A stretch of DNA of 5,354 nt from a bacterium (GTDB lineage Bacteria > Krumholzibacteriota > Krumholzibacteriia > Krumholzibacteriales > WJIX01): contig JAGHBT010000135.1 of NCBI GenBank assembly GCA_021160845.1, forward strand, positions 1-5,354. The letters run 5' to 3'. Both the position numbers and the translations under genes were made by a program. How positions within the stretch are numbered: position 1 is the stretch's first letter; each line of letters begins with the position of its first letter. Below the pieces are notes generated by a model that had not been told where the DNA came from, did not search any database, and saw nothing but the letters and a program-made list of their open reading frames with translations. This document shows positions 1 to 5,354 of this stretch, piece after piece.

Positions 1-723
1 ATTAGGGGGTATAGGGGTGTTCCGCCTGAAGAATGCGTTTATCTGATGAAGAGATTGACAAAGGGCCTCGCCGATGTCAAAAAGGAATTTCCGGCTGGAG
101 ACGAAATTGTAAGCGGAATGGTTAGAGCCTTACTGGCGCATAAATATATTGCCTGGATTCAACCCTTTGAAATGGGTAATGAGATTACGGCCCGTTTTGT
201 GGAGCTTCAGCTAATGTTGTCGGCGGGAGTGCCCCCGGCCGCGGCTTTTTGTCAGAGCGCTTACTATAACAGAACTCACCGGAAATATAGTGATTATCTC
301 TATGCAGAGAGAAAGGGAAGTGAAAATGTGATGGCCTTTATTGAATATGGTCTCACGGGTTTTCTCGAAGAGTTAAACAAATTGATTGAAGAGGTGAATA
401 CCTTTCAGGATGGAGCTGTCTGGAATAATTATATGGATAGTGTCCTCGAAGGGAAAAAAAGCAGAATTGCGTGTAGACAAAATAATTTACTAATTGATAT
501 AATAAAAATTGGTGGAAGTGTTCCCATCTCTGATGTAAGATATATAACTCCGCGTGTAACAGAAGCATACGCAGGGAAATCGTATAAAACAGTCATAAGG
601 GACATACAAAGTCTTATAGATTACGGTTTTTTAAGTAAGCGGCAAAAAGTGTTAGTGGCGCGTAAGGAAATGATTTATCCATTTAAGAGAAGAGCAATAT
701 CGAGGGAGAAAAATGAATTTTAA
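1..723 (+). CDS. Fic-family protein with degenerate Fic motif and C-terminal winged helix (5' partial)
   Basis: Active Fic proteins transfer AMP or another phosphate-containing group to target proteins. The frame is open from base 1 and already reads as Fic sequence (GYRGVPPEE, the usual 'PPP' segment before the core helices), so the true start lies upstream and the ATG at 46 is internal. The Fic core follows: ALLAHKYIAWIQPFEMGN, then the conserved follow-on helix (LMLSAGVPPAAAF...YYNRT). The motif HPFx(D/E)GNGRxxR reads QPFEMGNEITAR at 160-195. Phe, the Gly-Asn pair and the last Arg are kept; catalytic His, the acidic residue, the second Gly and the phosphate-binding Arg are lost. From about 463 to 700 there is a winged-helix-like region (YAGKSYKTVIRDIQSLIDYGFL), typical of the C-terminus of this Fic subgroup. 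Family assignment is firm. AMP transfer is unlikely, and a regulatory or binding role is inference. Any inhibitory helix would lie outside the window. The last 11 bases overlap the peptidase gene. Confidence 0.85.
   Translation: MRGYRGVPPEECVYLMKRLTKGLADVKKEFPAGDEIVSGMVRALLAHKYIAWIQPFEMGNEITARFVELQLMLSAGVPPAAAFCQSAYYNRTHRKYSDYLYAERKGSENVMAFIEYGLTGFLEELNKLIEEVNTFQDGAVWNNYMDSVLEGKKSRIACRQNNLLIDIIKIGGSVPISDVRYITPRVTEAYAGKSYKTVIRDIQSLIDYGFLSKRQKVLVARKEMIYPFKRRAISREKNEF
702..708 (+). promoter_or_regulatory. Shine-Dalgarno site of the M2 peptidase gene, inside the Fic-like gene
   Basis: GAGGGAG lies 4 bases before the ATG at 713 and wholly inside the end of the upstream coding region. It supports 713 as the start. 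With the 11-base gene overlap, it suggests that the peptidase is translated in a coupled way with the Fic-like gene. Confidence 0.65.
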
Positions 724-2323
724 GGAGTTTATTGTAAGGCATGAAAATACTATTGAGCCACTTGAAAAAGGGATTGCCCTTGCTCACTGGAGAGCGTCGA
801 CAAACGGCGGCAAAAAGGATTTTGATGAATTGTCTCGCTTGCGGCTTAAACTGGAAACGGTTTACACGAGCAGAGAAGATTTCGCGTTTGTAGAGAGAGT
901 GAGAAAAGAGGGTGATTTCGAGAATGAAATACTGGCCCGGACCGCGGATATCCTGCATTTGCGCTATCTCGGTATGCAGACGGATTTATCCCTTCTCGAT
1001 GAAATTGCAAAGCTTGCGTCCGAACTGGAACATAGGTTTAATGTCTTTAGGACTGAGATCGACGGGAATGAGCTAACTCAGAACGATGTAGCGGGAATAT
1101 TGGCCGGGGAAGGCGATTCAGAAAAAAGACGACTAGCGTGGGAAGGTCACAAAAGGGTTGGAGAGCTTTTGGAGAAGGATCTTATCAGGCTTGTTGAGCT
1201 TAGAAACAAGGTTGCTCGTAAAGCCGGGTTTGATAATTTCTACTCCATGTCCCTTTATCTTTCCGAGCAGAATGAAGATGATCTTGTGGAACTCTTTGAC
1301 AATCTCGACCGGATTACGCGGGAACCCTTCATGGTTGTTAAAAAGGAATTTGATAACGGATTATCAGAACTCTATGGAATTCAGGAGAACCGGATAATGC
1401 CTTGGCATTACACGGATCTCTATTTTCAGGAACTTCCCCCGGTATCGAGTATGGATTTTGACAAATTTTACATGGGGAAAGACCCTATTGCAATAGCGGA
1501 AAAATTCTATAAAAGTATAGGAATGCAGGTTAGTGATGTTTTAGAGCGAAGTGATCTTTACGAAAGAAGCGGGAAATCTCCGCACGCATTCTGTACCGAT
1601 ATCGATCGGAGTGGTGATATCAGAATACTGTGTAACATAAAAGATACCGCGAAGTGGATGGATACTGCCCTTCATGAATTGGGACACGCTGTTTATGATA
1701 AATATATAGATAGATCTCTTCCATTTCTTCTGAGGATATATCCGCATCTTTGCATGACCGAGGCTTCCGCTATGTTTTTCGGAGCCCTAGCGACGGATGC
1801 ATTATGGATGAAAAGTGCCCTTGGGTTAAGTGGGGAAGAGGTGGAAAAAATTACGCCTGCCGCGGAGAGAGCGCTCATCGCGAAGCAGCTTGTGTTTGCC
1901 CGCTGGTGCCAGGTCATGTTCAGGTTTGAAAGGGAGCTTTACAGAAATCCGCGTGGGGATTTAAATACTCTCTGGTGGGATATAGTCCGGAAGTATCAGT
2001 TTGTTACTCCTCCTCCCGGAAGGAATAAACCGGATTGGGCGAGTAAGATTCACATTGTTACAAGTCCTGTATATTATCATAATTATATGCTCGGTGAGCT
2101 GATAGCGGCTCAGTTTCGTCATTACATCGAAGCCAATATCTTTAAGGAAGATTTGGAAAGCAGTCGTTCTATATACGGAAATAAGGACATAGGTAGGGTT
2201 TTTATCGATCTTATCTATAACGAAGGCAATCTTCTTCCCTGGGATAAACTTATAGAAAAGGCTACGGGAGAACCCCTAAAGGTGGATTATTTAGCGTCCC
2301 TCTTCGTGAAGGAAAAGAATTAA
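713..2323 (+). CDS. M2-family (ACE-like) zinc metallopeptidase, probable peptidyl-dipeptidase
   Basis: Family M2 enzymes are zinc peptidases related to angiotensin-converting enzyme; the characterised ones mainly remove C-terminal dipeptides from oligopeptides. The 536-residue protein has a largely helical N-terminal half (about 1-250), as expected for the lid and channel of this fold. The zinc site is HELGH (H321, E322, H325) with the third ligand probably E350 in CMTEASAMFFG; the 25-residue spacing is close to that of ACE. Preceding it is the bacterial M2 signature HAFCTDIDRSGDIRILCN. Near the C-terminus, K445-I-H447-I followed by PVYYHNYMLGEL matches the ACE region holding the substrate-binding Lys/His/Tyr residues. 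There is no signal peptide or membrane segment, so it should be cytoplasmic, unlike animal ACE. Length suits a single-domain bacterial M2 protein. M3 or M32 peptidases share HEXXH but not the flanking segments. Substrate is not deducible. It is probably co-transcribed with the upstream Fic-like gene. Confidence 0.87.
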   Translation: MNFKEFIVRHENTIEPLEKGIALAHWRASTNGGKKDFDELSRLRLKLETVYTSREDFAFVERVRKEGDFENEILARTADILHLRYLGMQTDLSLLDEIAKLASELEHRFNVFRTEIDGNELTQNDVAGILAGEGDSEKRRLAWEGHKRVGELLEKDLIRLVELRNKVARKAGFDNFYSMSLYLSEQNEDDLVELFDNLDRITREPFMVVKKEFDNGLSELYGIQENRIMPWHYTDLYFQELPPVSSMDFDKFYMGKDPIAIAEKFYKSIGMQVSDVLERSDLYERSGKSPHAFCTDIDRSGDIRILCNIKDTAKWMDTALHELGHAVYDKYIDRSLPFLLRIYPHLCMTEASAMFFGALATDALWMKSALGLSGEEVEKITPAAERALIAKQLVFARWCQVMFRFERELYRNPRGDLNTLWWDIVRKYQFVTPPPGRNKPDWASKIHIVTSPVYYHNYMLGELIAAQFRHYIEANIFKEDLESSRSIYGNKDIGRVFIDLIYNEGNLLPWDKLIEKATGEPLKVDYLASLFVKEKN

Positions 2324-2344
2324 CGGGAGCGGGAGTTTTCTTGC

Positions 2345-2367
2345 TAAAGGCCTTTTTCTGGCTTTTA
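2345..2367 (+). terminator. Possible intrinsic terminator after the peptidase gene
   Basis: Arms TAAAGGCC (2345-2352) and GGCTTTTA (2360-2367) form an 8-bp stem, one pair being G:U, around a 7-base T-rich loop. The 3' arm ends in TTTTA, and a longer T-rich run (TTTTATTTTTT, 2383-2393) lies 15 bases further on. It stands 22 bases after the stop codon of the peptidase gene, where an operon end is expected. The stem is only moderately GC-rich and the longest T run is not directly adjacent, so efficiency is uncertain. Confidence 0.45.
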
Positions 2368-2428
2368 CCCGGGACGGAAAGGTTTTATTTTTTCAAGGAT
2401 TCTTTTGACCCTCGATTTTGTTTCTATC

Positions 2429-2457
2429 TTGCGGGCTTTTAGTATTTCTGATATAGT
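2429..2457 (+). promoter_or_regulatory. Candidate sigma-70-type promoter (extended -10) for the propeller gene
   Basis: TATAGT (2452-2457) matches the -10 consensus at five of six bases and is preceded by TGA, giving a full extended -10 (TGnTATAGT). Seventeen bases upstream is TTGCGG (2429-2434), a weak -35 with only the TTG matched. Transcription would begin near 2464, leaving a leader of about 86 bases. The site lies after the terminator-like hairpin, which fits an independent transcript. If the host uses a Bacteroidota-type primary sigma factor, this assignment may be wrong. Confidence 0.4.
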
Positions 2458-2503
2458 GCCACTCAGTAATAAGTCTCAATATCTATGTTTATTAAAGGGG
2501 TAT

Positions 2504-2522
2504 AGTCCATTCTTATGGAACT
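2504..2522 (+). repeat. Leader inverted repeat upstream of the propeller gene
   Basis: AGTCCAT (2504-2510) pairs with ATGGAACT (2515-2522) around the 4-base loop TCTT, giving seven pairs with one bulged A. It would form a small hairpin in the mRNA leader 11 bases before the Shine-Dalgarno site, or could be an operator half-site pair. It has no T run, so it is not a terminator. It is short enough to arise by chance. Confidence 0.3.
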
Positions 2523-2549
2523 GGTAGATAAACAGGAGGGACGAATCTT

Positions 2550-4139
2550 ATGAAGGGTTTTAAAGCAACAGCGATTTGTGTCTTTGTTTTATCTTTTGTT
2601 GTTTTCTGCCGGTATGCTGGTAACAGCCTGGCCGCAAGCAGCATCGCGGGGAATGCAAAGTTAAACTCCGTCCTGCGAGCTACCGGTGATAGTGAAAATG
2701 TGGATCTTGCGGGAAGATGGGAAACTAATGGCGAGTGCGAAGCTGTAGCGGCAATCGGGGACACAATCTACTTCGGGGATGGTACAACTTTTGTGGTAGT
2801 TGATTTTTCCAACCCCGCGAGCCCGGTTAAATTAGGGGAAGTTATGGTACCTGAACTAATAAAAGATATCGTTTTAAGTGGTAATTATGCCTATATGGTT
2901 GATGATTATAACGGGCTCCATGTGATAGATATAAGCAATCCGGACAGCATATTTGAAGCGGGTTTCTACAGTACAGGCGGTGGGGCTCAGGGCGTGGCCG
3001 TGAGCGGTAATTTTGCATATGTGGCTGATGTTGGTTCCGGTCTCAGGGTGATAGATGTCAGCGATCCGGACAGTCTCGATGAAGTTGGATTTTTTGATAC
3101 TGCCGGATATGCTATAGATGTTGCAGTAAGAGGCAATTATGCCTATGTGGCAGATGGTTTGGATGGCCTCAGGGTGATAGATATCAGCGACCCTGCCAGT
3201 CTCTCTGAAGTGGGGTTTTTTGACACCGGCAGCTATGCCTGTGGCTTATCCTTGGACGGAAACTTTGCCTATGTTGCTGATTTTAATGCCGGGCTTCGCC
3301 TGATAGATATCAGCGATCCCGAAAGTCTCGGTGAAACCGGTTTTTTTGATACTGCCGGTCAGTCTTGGAGTGTGGCCGTAAGCGGCAATTTCGCTTATGT
3401 GGCTGACAGGGATGCAGGCCTCCGTGTGATAGATATAACCGATCCTGAAAACCTGAGAGAAGCGGGATATTATGATACTGCAGACGAAGCTCTTGAAGTA
3501 GTATTTTCTAATGATCATATATTTGTGGCAGACGGAGCGGATGGAATATATCTTTTCCACACATATCTTGTAGCGGTACTTGTTCAGAATTACTCCGCCG
3601 TTTTAGATAATAACGCGATCGATATAGAATGGAGACTATCGGAAGAAGTTGAGGTATCAAAACTCGCTGTTTACAGACGCGAATCTTCATGTGGCGGGTT
3701 TGTTAGAATCACAGCCTCTGAAATAACAAAATCAAATTTAAGCTATATGTTAAAGGATGATAACTGTAAAGTGGGGGGGAACTATAGCTACCAGGTAAGA
3801 TCAGAGAGAGAAGATGGATATAGAATCCTTTTTGAGACAGAGTGGGTATCTATACCGCTAATGCCGCTGACTCTGCGCCAGAACTATCCCAATCCGTTTA
3901 ATCCTGCGACCACCATCATCTATTATCTACCGGAGAGACTCGAAGTTACGCTGGATATCTATGATGTATCGGGGAGGTTTGTCACAAGGCTTGTTAACTG
4001 TGTGCAGGATAGCGGAAGGCATGAGTTGGAATGGGCGGGTATTGATGGACACGGTAATTCTGTAAGCTCCGGCGCCTACTTTTGCAGATTGAGCGCCGGC
4101 AAGAATGTTGATTCACGCAAGATGATATTGATAAGGTAA
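2550..4139 (+). CDS. Exported LVIVD-repeat beta-propeller protein with Fn3-like module and type IX sorting-type C-terminal domain
   Basis: Probably a cell-surface or secreted protein; the ligand or partner is unknown. Residues 1-28 form a signal peptide (KGFK, then a hydrophobic stretch, cleavage near SLA-A). Residues 53-339 are LVIVD-type repeats, each reading roughly N-[FY]-AYVAD....GLRVID-[IV]-SDP.SL.E.GFFDT, in five exact 42-residue units from N112 plus a 41-residue unit at 71-111 and half units at both ends; this sums to a closed seven-bladed propeller. Residues about 340-432 resemble a fibronectin-III-like module (IDIEWRLSEE, KLAVYRRES, NYSYQVRSE) with Cys381 and Cys406, possibly disulfide-bonded. 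From about 440 comes LRQNYPNPFNPATTI, then YDVSGR and a terminal GAYFCRLSAG...SRKMILIR, the FlgD-Ig-like/type A sorting domain of FCB-group bacteria. The start is backed by AGGAGGG at 2534-2540. Architecture is sure; biological role is not. Confidence 0.85.
   Translation: MKGFKATAICVFVLSFVVFCRYAGNSLAASSIAGNAKLNSVLRATGDSENVDLAGRWETNGECEAVAAIGDTIYFGDGTTFVVVDFSNPASPVKLGEVMVPELIKDIVLSGNYAYMVDDYNGLHVIDISNPDSIFEAGFYSTGGGAQGVAVSGNFAYVADVGSGLRVIDVSDPDSLDEVGFFDTAGYAIDVAVRGNYAYVADGLDGLRVIDISDPASLSEVGFFDTGSYACGLSLDGNFAYVADFNAGLRLIDISDPESLGETGFFDTAGQSWSVAVSGNFAYVADRDAGLRVIDITDPENLREAGYYDTADEALEVVFSNDHIFVADGADGIYLFHTYLVAVLVQNYSAVLDNNAIDIEWRLSEEVEVSKLAVYRRESSCGGFVRITASEITKSNLSYMLKDDNCKVGGNYSYQVRSEREDGYRILFETEWVSIPLMPLTLRQNYPNPFNPATTIIYYLPERLEVTLDIYDVSGRFVTRLVNCVQDSGRHELEWAGIDGHGNSVSSGAYFCRLSAGKNVDSRKMILIR
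2883..3512 (+). repeat. Five in-frame tandem 126-base units encoding propeller blades
   Basis: Units begin at 2883, 3009, 3135, 3261 and 3387, each exactly 126 bases (42 codons), and a further partial unit starts at 3513. A one-codon-shorter divergent unit begins at 2760. Each starts with Asn codons followed by [YF]-A-Y and carries a GLRVIDISDP-like core. At protein level the units at 3009 and 3261 agree at 29 of 42 positions by eye. The equal lengths suggest expansion by blade duplication, with point divergence but no indels since. Confidence 0.9.
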
Positions 4140-4169
4140 ATGTTTGTCTTTTGTACTATGCTAATGTGT

Positions 4170-4175
4170 GGAGGT
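4170..4175 (+). promoter_or_regulatory. Shine-Dalgarno site that fixes the dehydrogenase start at 4180
   Basis: GGAGGT lies 4 bases before the ATG at 4180. An in-frame GTG at 4168 overlaps this site, so it cannot be the real start; the ATG directly precedes the Rossmann strand KVIVLGAG, as is normal in this family. The gap after the propeller gene (4140-4179) shows no convincing promoter or terminator, so read-through transcription is likely. Confidence 0.75.
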
Positions 4176-4179
4176 AAAA

Positions 4180-5319
4180 ATGAAGGTTATTGTTTTGGGA
4201 GCGGGGCTTGTAGGCAGGCCTATGGCCGAGGATCTCGCGGCGGAACCTGATTTTGAAGTAACGGTTGCCGATATTGATGAATCTGCTCTGGAAAATATTG
4301 ACAAATCTCTTTCTATTTCAAAGGTAAAAAGAGATCTCTCAGACCCGGTGGATGTCAAAAAACTTGTCGCCGATTATGATATGGTTGTAGATGCCGTTCC
4401 CGGGTTTATGGGGTACAGAACATTTGAAGCGATAATACAGGCCGGGACGAATGTTGTTGATATCTCCTTTTTCCCGGAAGATCCCTTTCAGCTCGATGAG
4501 TTTGCAAAAAGCAGAAATGTTATAGCCATTATGGACTGTGGTGTGGCTCCGGGGATGAGTAACATATTGATAGGTTATGTTGATCATTTACTGGATGAAA
4601 CAAAAAGATGCGATATTTATGTTGGAGGGCTGCCCGAAGTTAGACAGTGGCCGTATGAATATAAAGCGGTTTTTTCACCTGTCGATGTCATAGAGGAATA
4701 CACTCGCCCCGCCAGATATGTTGAAAATGGCGTGCTTGTTACAAGACCGGCTCTCTCTGATCCTGAATATATGGATTTTCCAGGGTTTGGAACCCTGGTG
4801 GCATTTAACAGTGACGGGTTAAGGACCTTGGCCAGGACTATTGACGCGCCGAATATGAAGGAGAAAACACTTCGTTATCCAGGCCATATTGAGAAGATGG
4901 AGATCTTGAGAGAAACAGGGTTTTTTGGTAAGGAACCGATAAATATTGGTGGATCAGAGATTCGACCTATTGATTTTACGGCAAAATTGCTCTTCCCGAT
5001 GTGGAAGCTTGAAGAAGGTGATGTTGATATTACAGTGATGAAGATTATTGTCGAGGGGGAAAAAGATGTTCGGGATGTAAGGTATGTTTACAATTTGTTT
5101 GACAGGTATGATGAAGAGACGGGTGTTCACTCAATGGCGCGTGTAACCGGCTATACGGCAACGGTGGCGGTAAGAATGATAGCAGAGGGGATTTATGATA
5201 GAGAAGGTGTTTCCCCTCCGGAATATATGGGCAAGAGTCCAAAGTGTGTTGATTTTATGTTGAAGGGGCTTAAGAAACGGGGCGTTGTGTATGAAGAAAA
5301 GATTGAAATAATGAAATAG
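4180..5319 (+). CDS. Saccharopine dehydrogenase-family oxidoreductase, probable NAD-dependent L-lysine 6-dehydrogenase
   Basis: L-lysine 6-dehydrogenase oxidatively deaminates the epsilon-amino group of lysine, giving allysine, which cyclises to piperideine-6-carboxylate. The 379-residue protein opens with a Rossmann fold: VIVLGAGLVG (GxGxxG at 7-12), with Asp31 after the second strand (TVADID), which favours NAD over NADP. Next come VPGFMGYR, DISFFPEDP and D119-CGVAPGMSN, the usual link to the substrate domain. The C-terminal domain holds GGLPEVRQWPYEYKAVFSP (149-167), then EEYTRPARYVENG, DFPGFGTL, FNSDGLRTL and NMKEKTLRYPGH (225-236), which I recognise from the lysine 6-dehydrogenase branch. 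Length fits that branch. There is no signal peptide, so it is cytoplasmic. True saccharopine dehydrogenase/reductase or carboxynorspermidine synthase are alternatives sharing the fold; the family is certain, the substrate less so. No other lysine-pathway gene is visible here. Confidence 0.85.
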   Translation: MKVIVLGAGLVGRPMAEDLAAEPDFEVTVADIDESALENIDKSLSISKVKRDLSDPVDVKKLVADYDMVVDAVPGFMGYRTFEAIIQAGTNVVDISFFPEDPFQLDEFAKSRNVIAIMDCGVAPGMSNILIGYVDHLLDETKRCDIYVGGLPEVRQWPYEYKAVFSPVDVIEEYTRPARYVENGVLVTRPALSDPEYMDFPGFGTLVAFNSDGLRTLARTIDAPNMKEKTLRYPGHIEKMEILRETGFFGKEPINIGGSEIRPIDFTAKLLFPMWKLEEGDVDITVMKIIVEGEKDVRDVRYVYNLFDRYDEETGVHSMARVTGYTATVAVRMIAEGIYDREGVSPPEYMGKSPKCVDFMLKGLKKRGVVYEEKIEIMK

Positions 5320-5341
5320 AATAATCCGGGTTTATCAATTT

Positions 5342-5350
5342 AAAGAGGAA
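5342..5350 (+). promoter_or_regulatory. Probable Shine-Dalgarno site of a gene beyond the right edge
   Basis: AAAGAGGAA ends 4 bases before the window edge and 23-31 bases after the dehydrogenase stop codon. No hairpin or T run lies between, so a following co-directional gene, probably on the same transcript, is expected to start just outside. No start codon is visible. Confidence 0.4.
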
Positions 5351-5354
5351 GTTC

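Noticed and set aside
46..48. ATG as the start of the Fic-like gene
   Set aside because: The frame stays open to base 1 and the upstream residues (GYRGVPPEE) are part of the Fic fold, so this is an internal Met in a gene cut by the window edge.
2324..2335. Direct repeat CGGGAG x2 just after the peptidase stop codon
   Set aside because: Two copies of six bases are too short to mean anything on their own, and no further copies are seen.
2404..2432. Bacteroidota-type promoter: TTTG (2404-2407) and TATCTTGC (2425-2432)
   Set aside because: The spacer is 17 bases, shorter than the usual 19-21, and the -7 element lacks one T. It also gives a poor sigma-70 fit (TTGACC with a 14-base spacer). The extended -10 at 2449-2457 is better supported.
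2515..2550. tRNA-like stretch (TGGAACTGGTAGA ... GACGAATCTT)
   Set aside because: It resembles a D-arm and part of a T-arm, but the spacing is too short and no acceptor or anticodon stem can be formed. It sits over the ribosome site of the propeller gene.
2600..2611. Lipoprotein lipobox at Cys20 (VVFC)
   Set aside because: Phe directly before Cys is not tolerated in lipoboxes, and a standard cleavage site (SLA-A) follows.
3246..3560. 104-codon open frame on the - strand
   Set aside because: It lies wholly inside the propeller repeats and results from their periodic composition. It has no ribosome site or recognisable domain. Other antisense frames were dismissed for the same reasons.
4168..4170. 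GTG as the start of the dehydrogenase gene
   Set aside because: It overlaps the Shine-Dalgarno site of the ATG at 4180 and would add four residues before the Rossmann strand, without a ribosome site of its own.
1..5354. CRISPR array, insertion sequence, toxin-antitoxin pair or defence island
   Set aside because: No spaced direct repeats, transposase, terminal inverted repeats or small antitoxin gene are visible. The Fic-like protein lacks the toxin active site and is followed by a peptidase rather than an antitoxin. An antitoxin gene upstream, outside the window, cannot be excluded.

Overview
The window is ordinary bacterial chromosome with dense, co-directional genes, all on the + strand. 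It comes from a moderate-GC organism, most likely in or near the Fibrobacteres-Chlorobi-Bacteroidetes (FCB) superphylum or one of its uncultured sister phyla. The evidence is a secreted protein ending in the 'NYPNPFNP' type of C-terminal domain (FlgD-Ig-like / type IX secretion sorting tail), which is a hallmark of that group. I cannot name a genus or phylum from sequence alone. No rRNA, tRNA, CRISPR array or mobile element is visible.

Layout. (1) Positions 1-723 hold the 3' part of a Fic-family gene whose start lies off the left edge. Its Fic motif is strongly degenerate (the catalytic His is Gln), yet the reading frame is intact and ends in a winged-helix domain. (2) Overlapping it by 11 bases, 713-2323 encodes a cytoplasmic M2-family (angiotensin-converting-enzyme-like) zinc metallopeptidase with HELGH and a downstream zinc-binding Glu. 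(3) A 226-base gap (2324-2549) carries a terminator-like hairpin, an extended -10 promoter candidate, a small leader hairpin and a strong Shine-Dalgarno site. (4) Positions 2550-4139 encode an exported LVIVD-repeat beta-propeller built from exact 42-residue units, followed by a fibronectin-III-like module and the sorting tail. (5) After 40 bases, 4180-5319 encodes a saccharopine-dehydrogenase-fold enzyme that most resembles NAD-dependent L-lysine 6-dehydrogenase. A Shine-Dalgarno-like sequence at the right edge suggests another gene follows at once.

How the genes fit together. The Fic-like gene and the peptidase look like one translationally coupled unit. The propeller gene probably starts a new transcript that may continue into the dehydrogenase and beyond. 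A dipeptide-releasing peptidase and a lysine-oxidising enzyme would suit an organism that uses peptides and amino acids, but this is inference: the window does not show that they work in one pathway. The most unusual item is the conserved-looking but catalytically degenerate Fic protein coupled to an ACE-like peptidase. I see no clear evidence of a wholly new multi-gene system.
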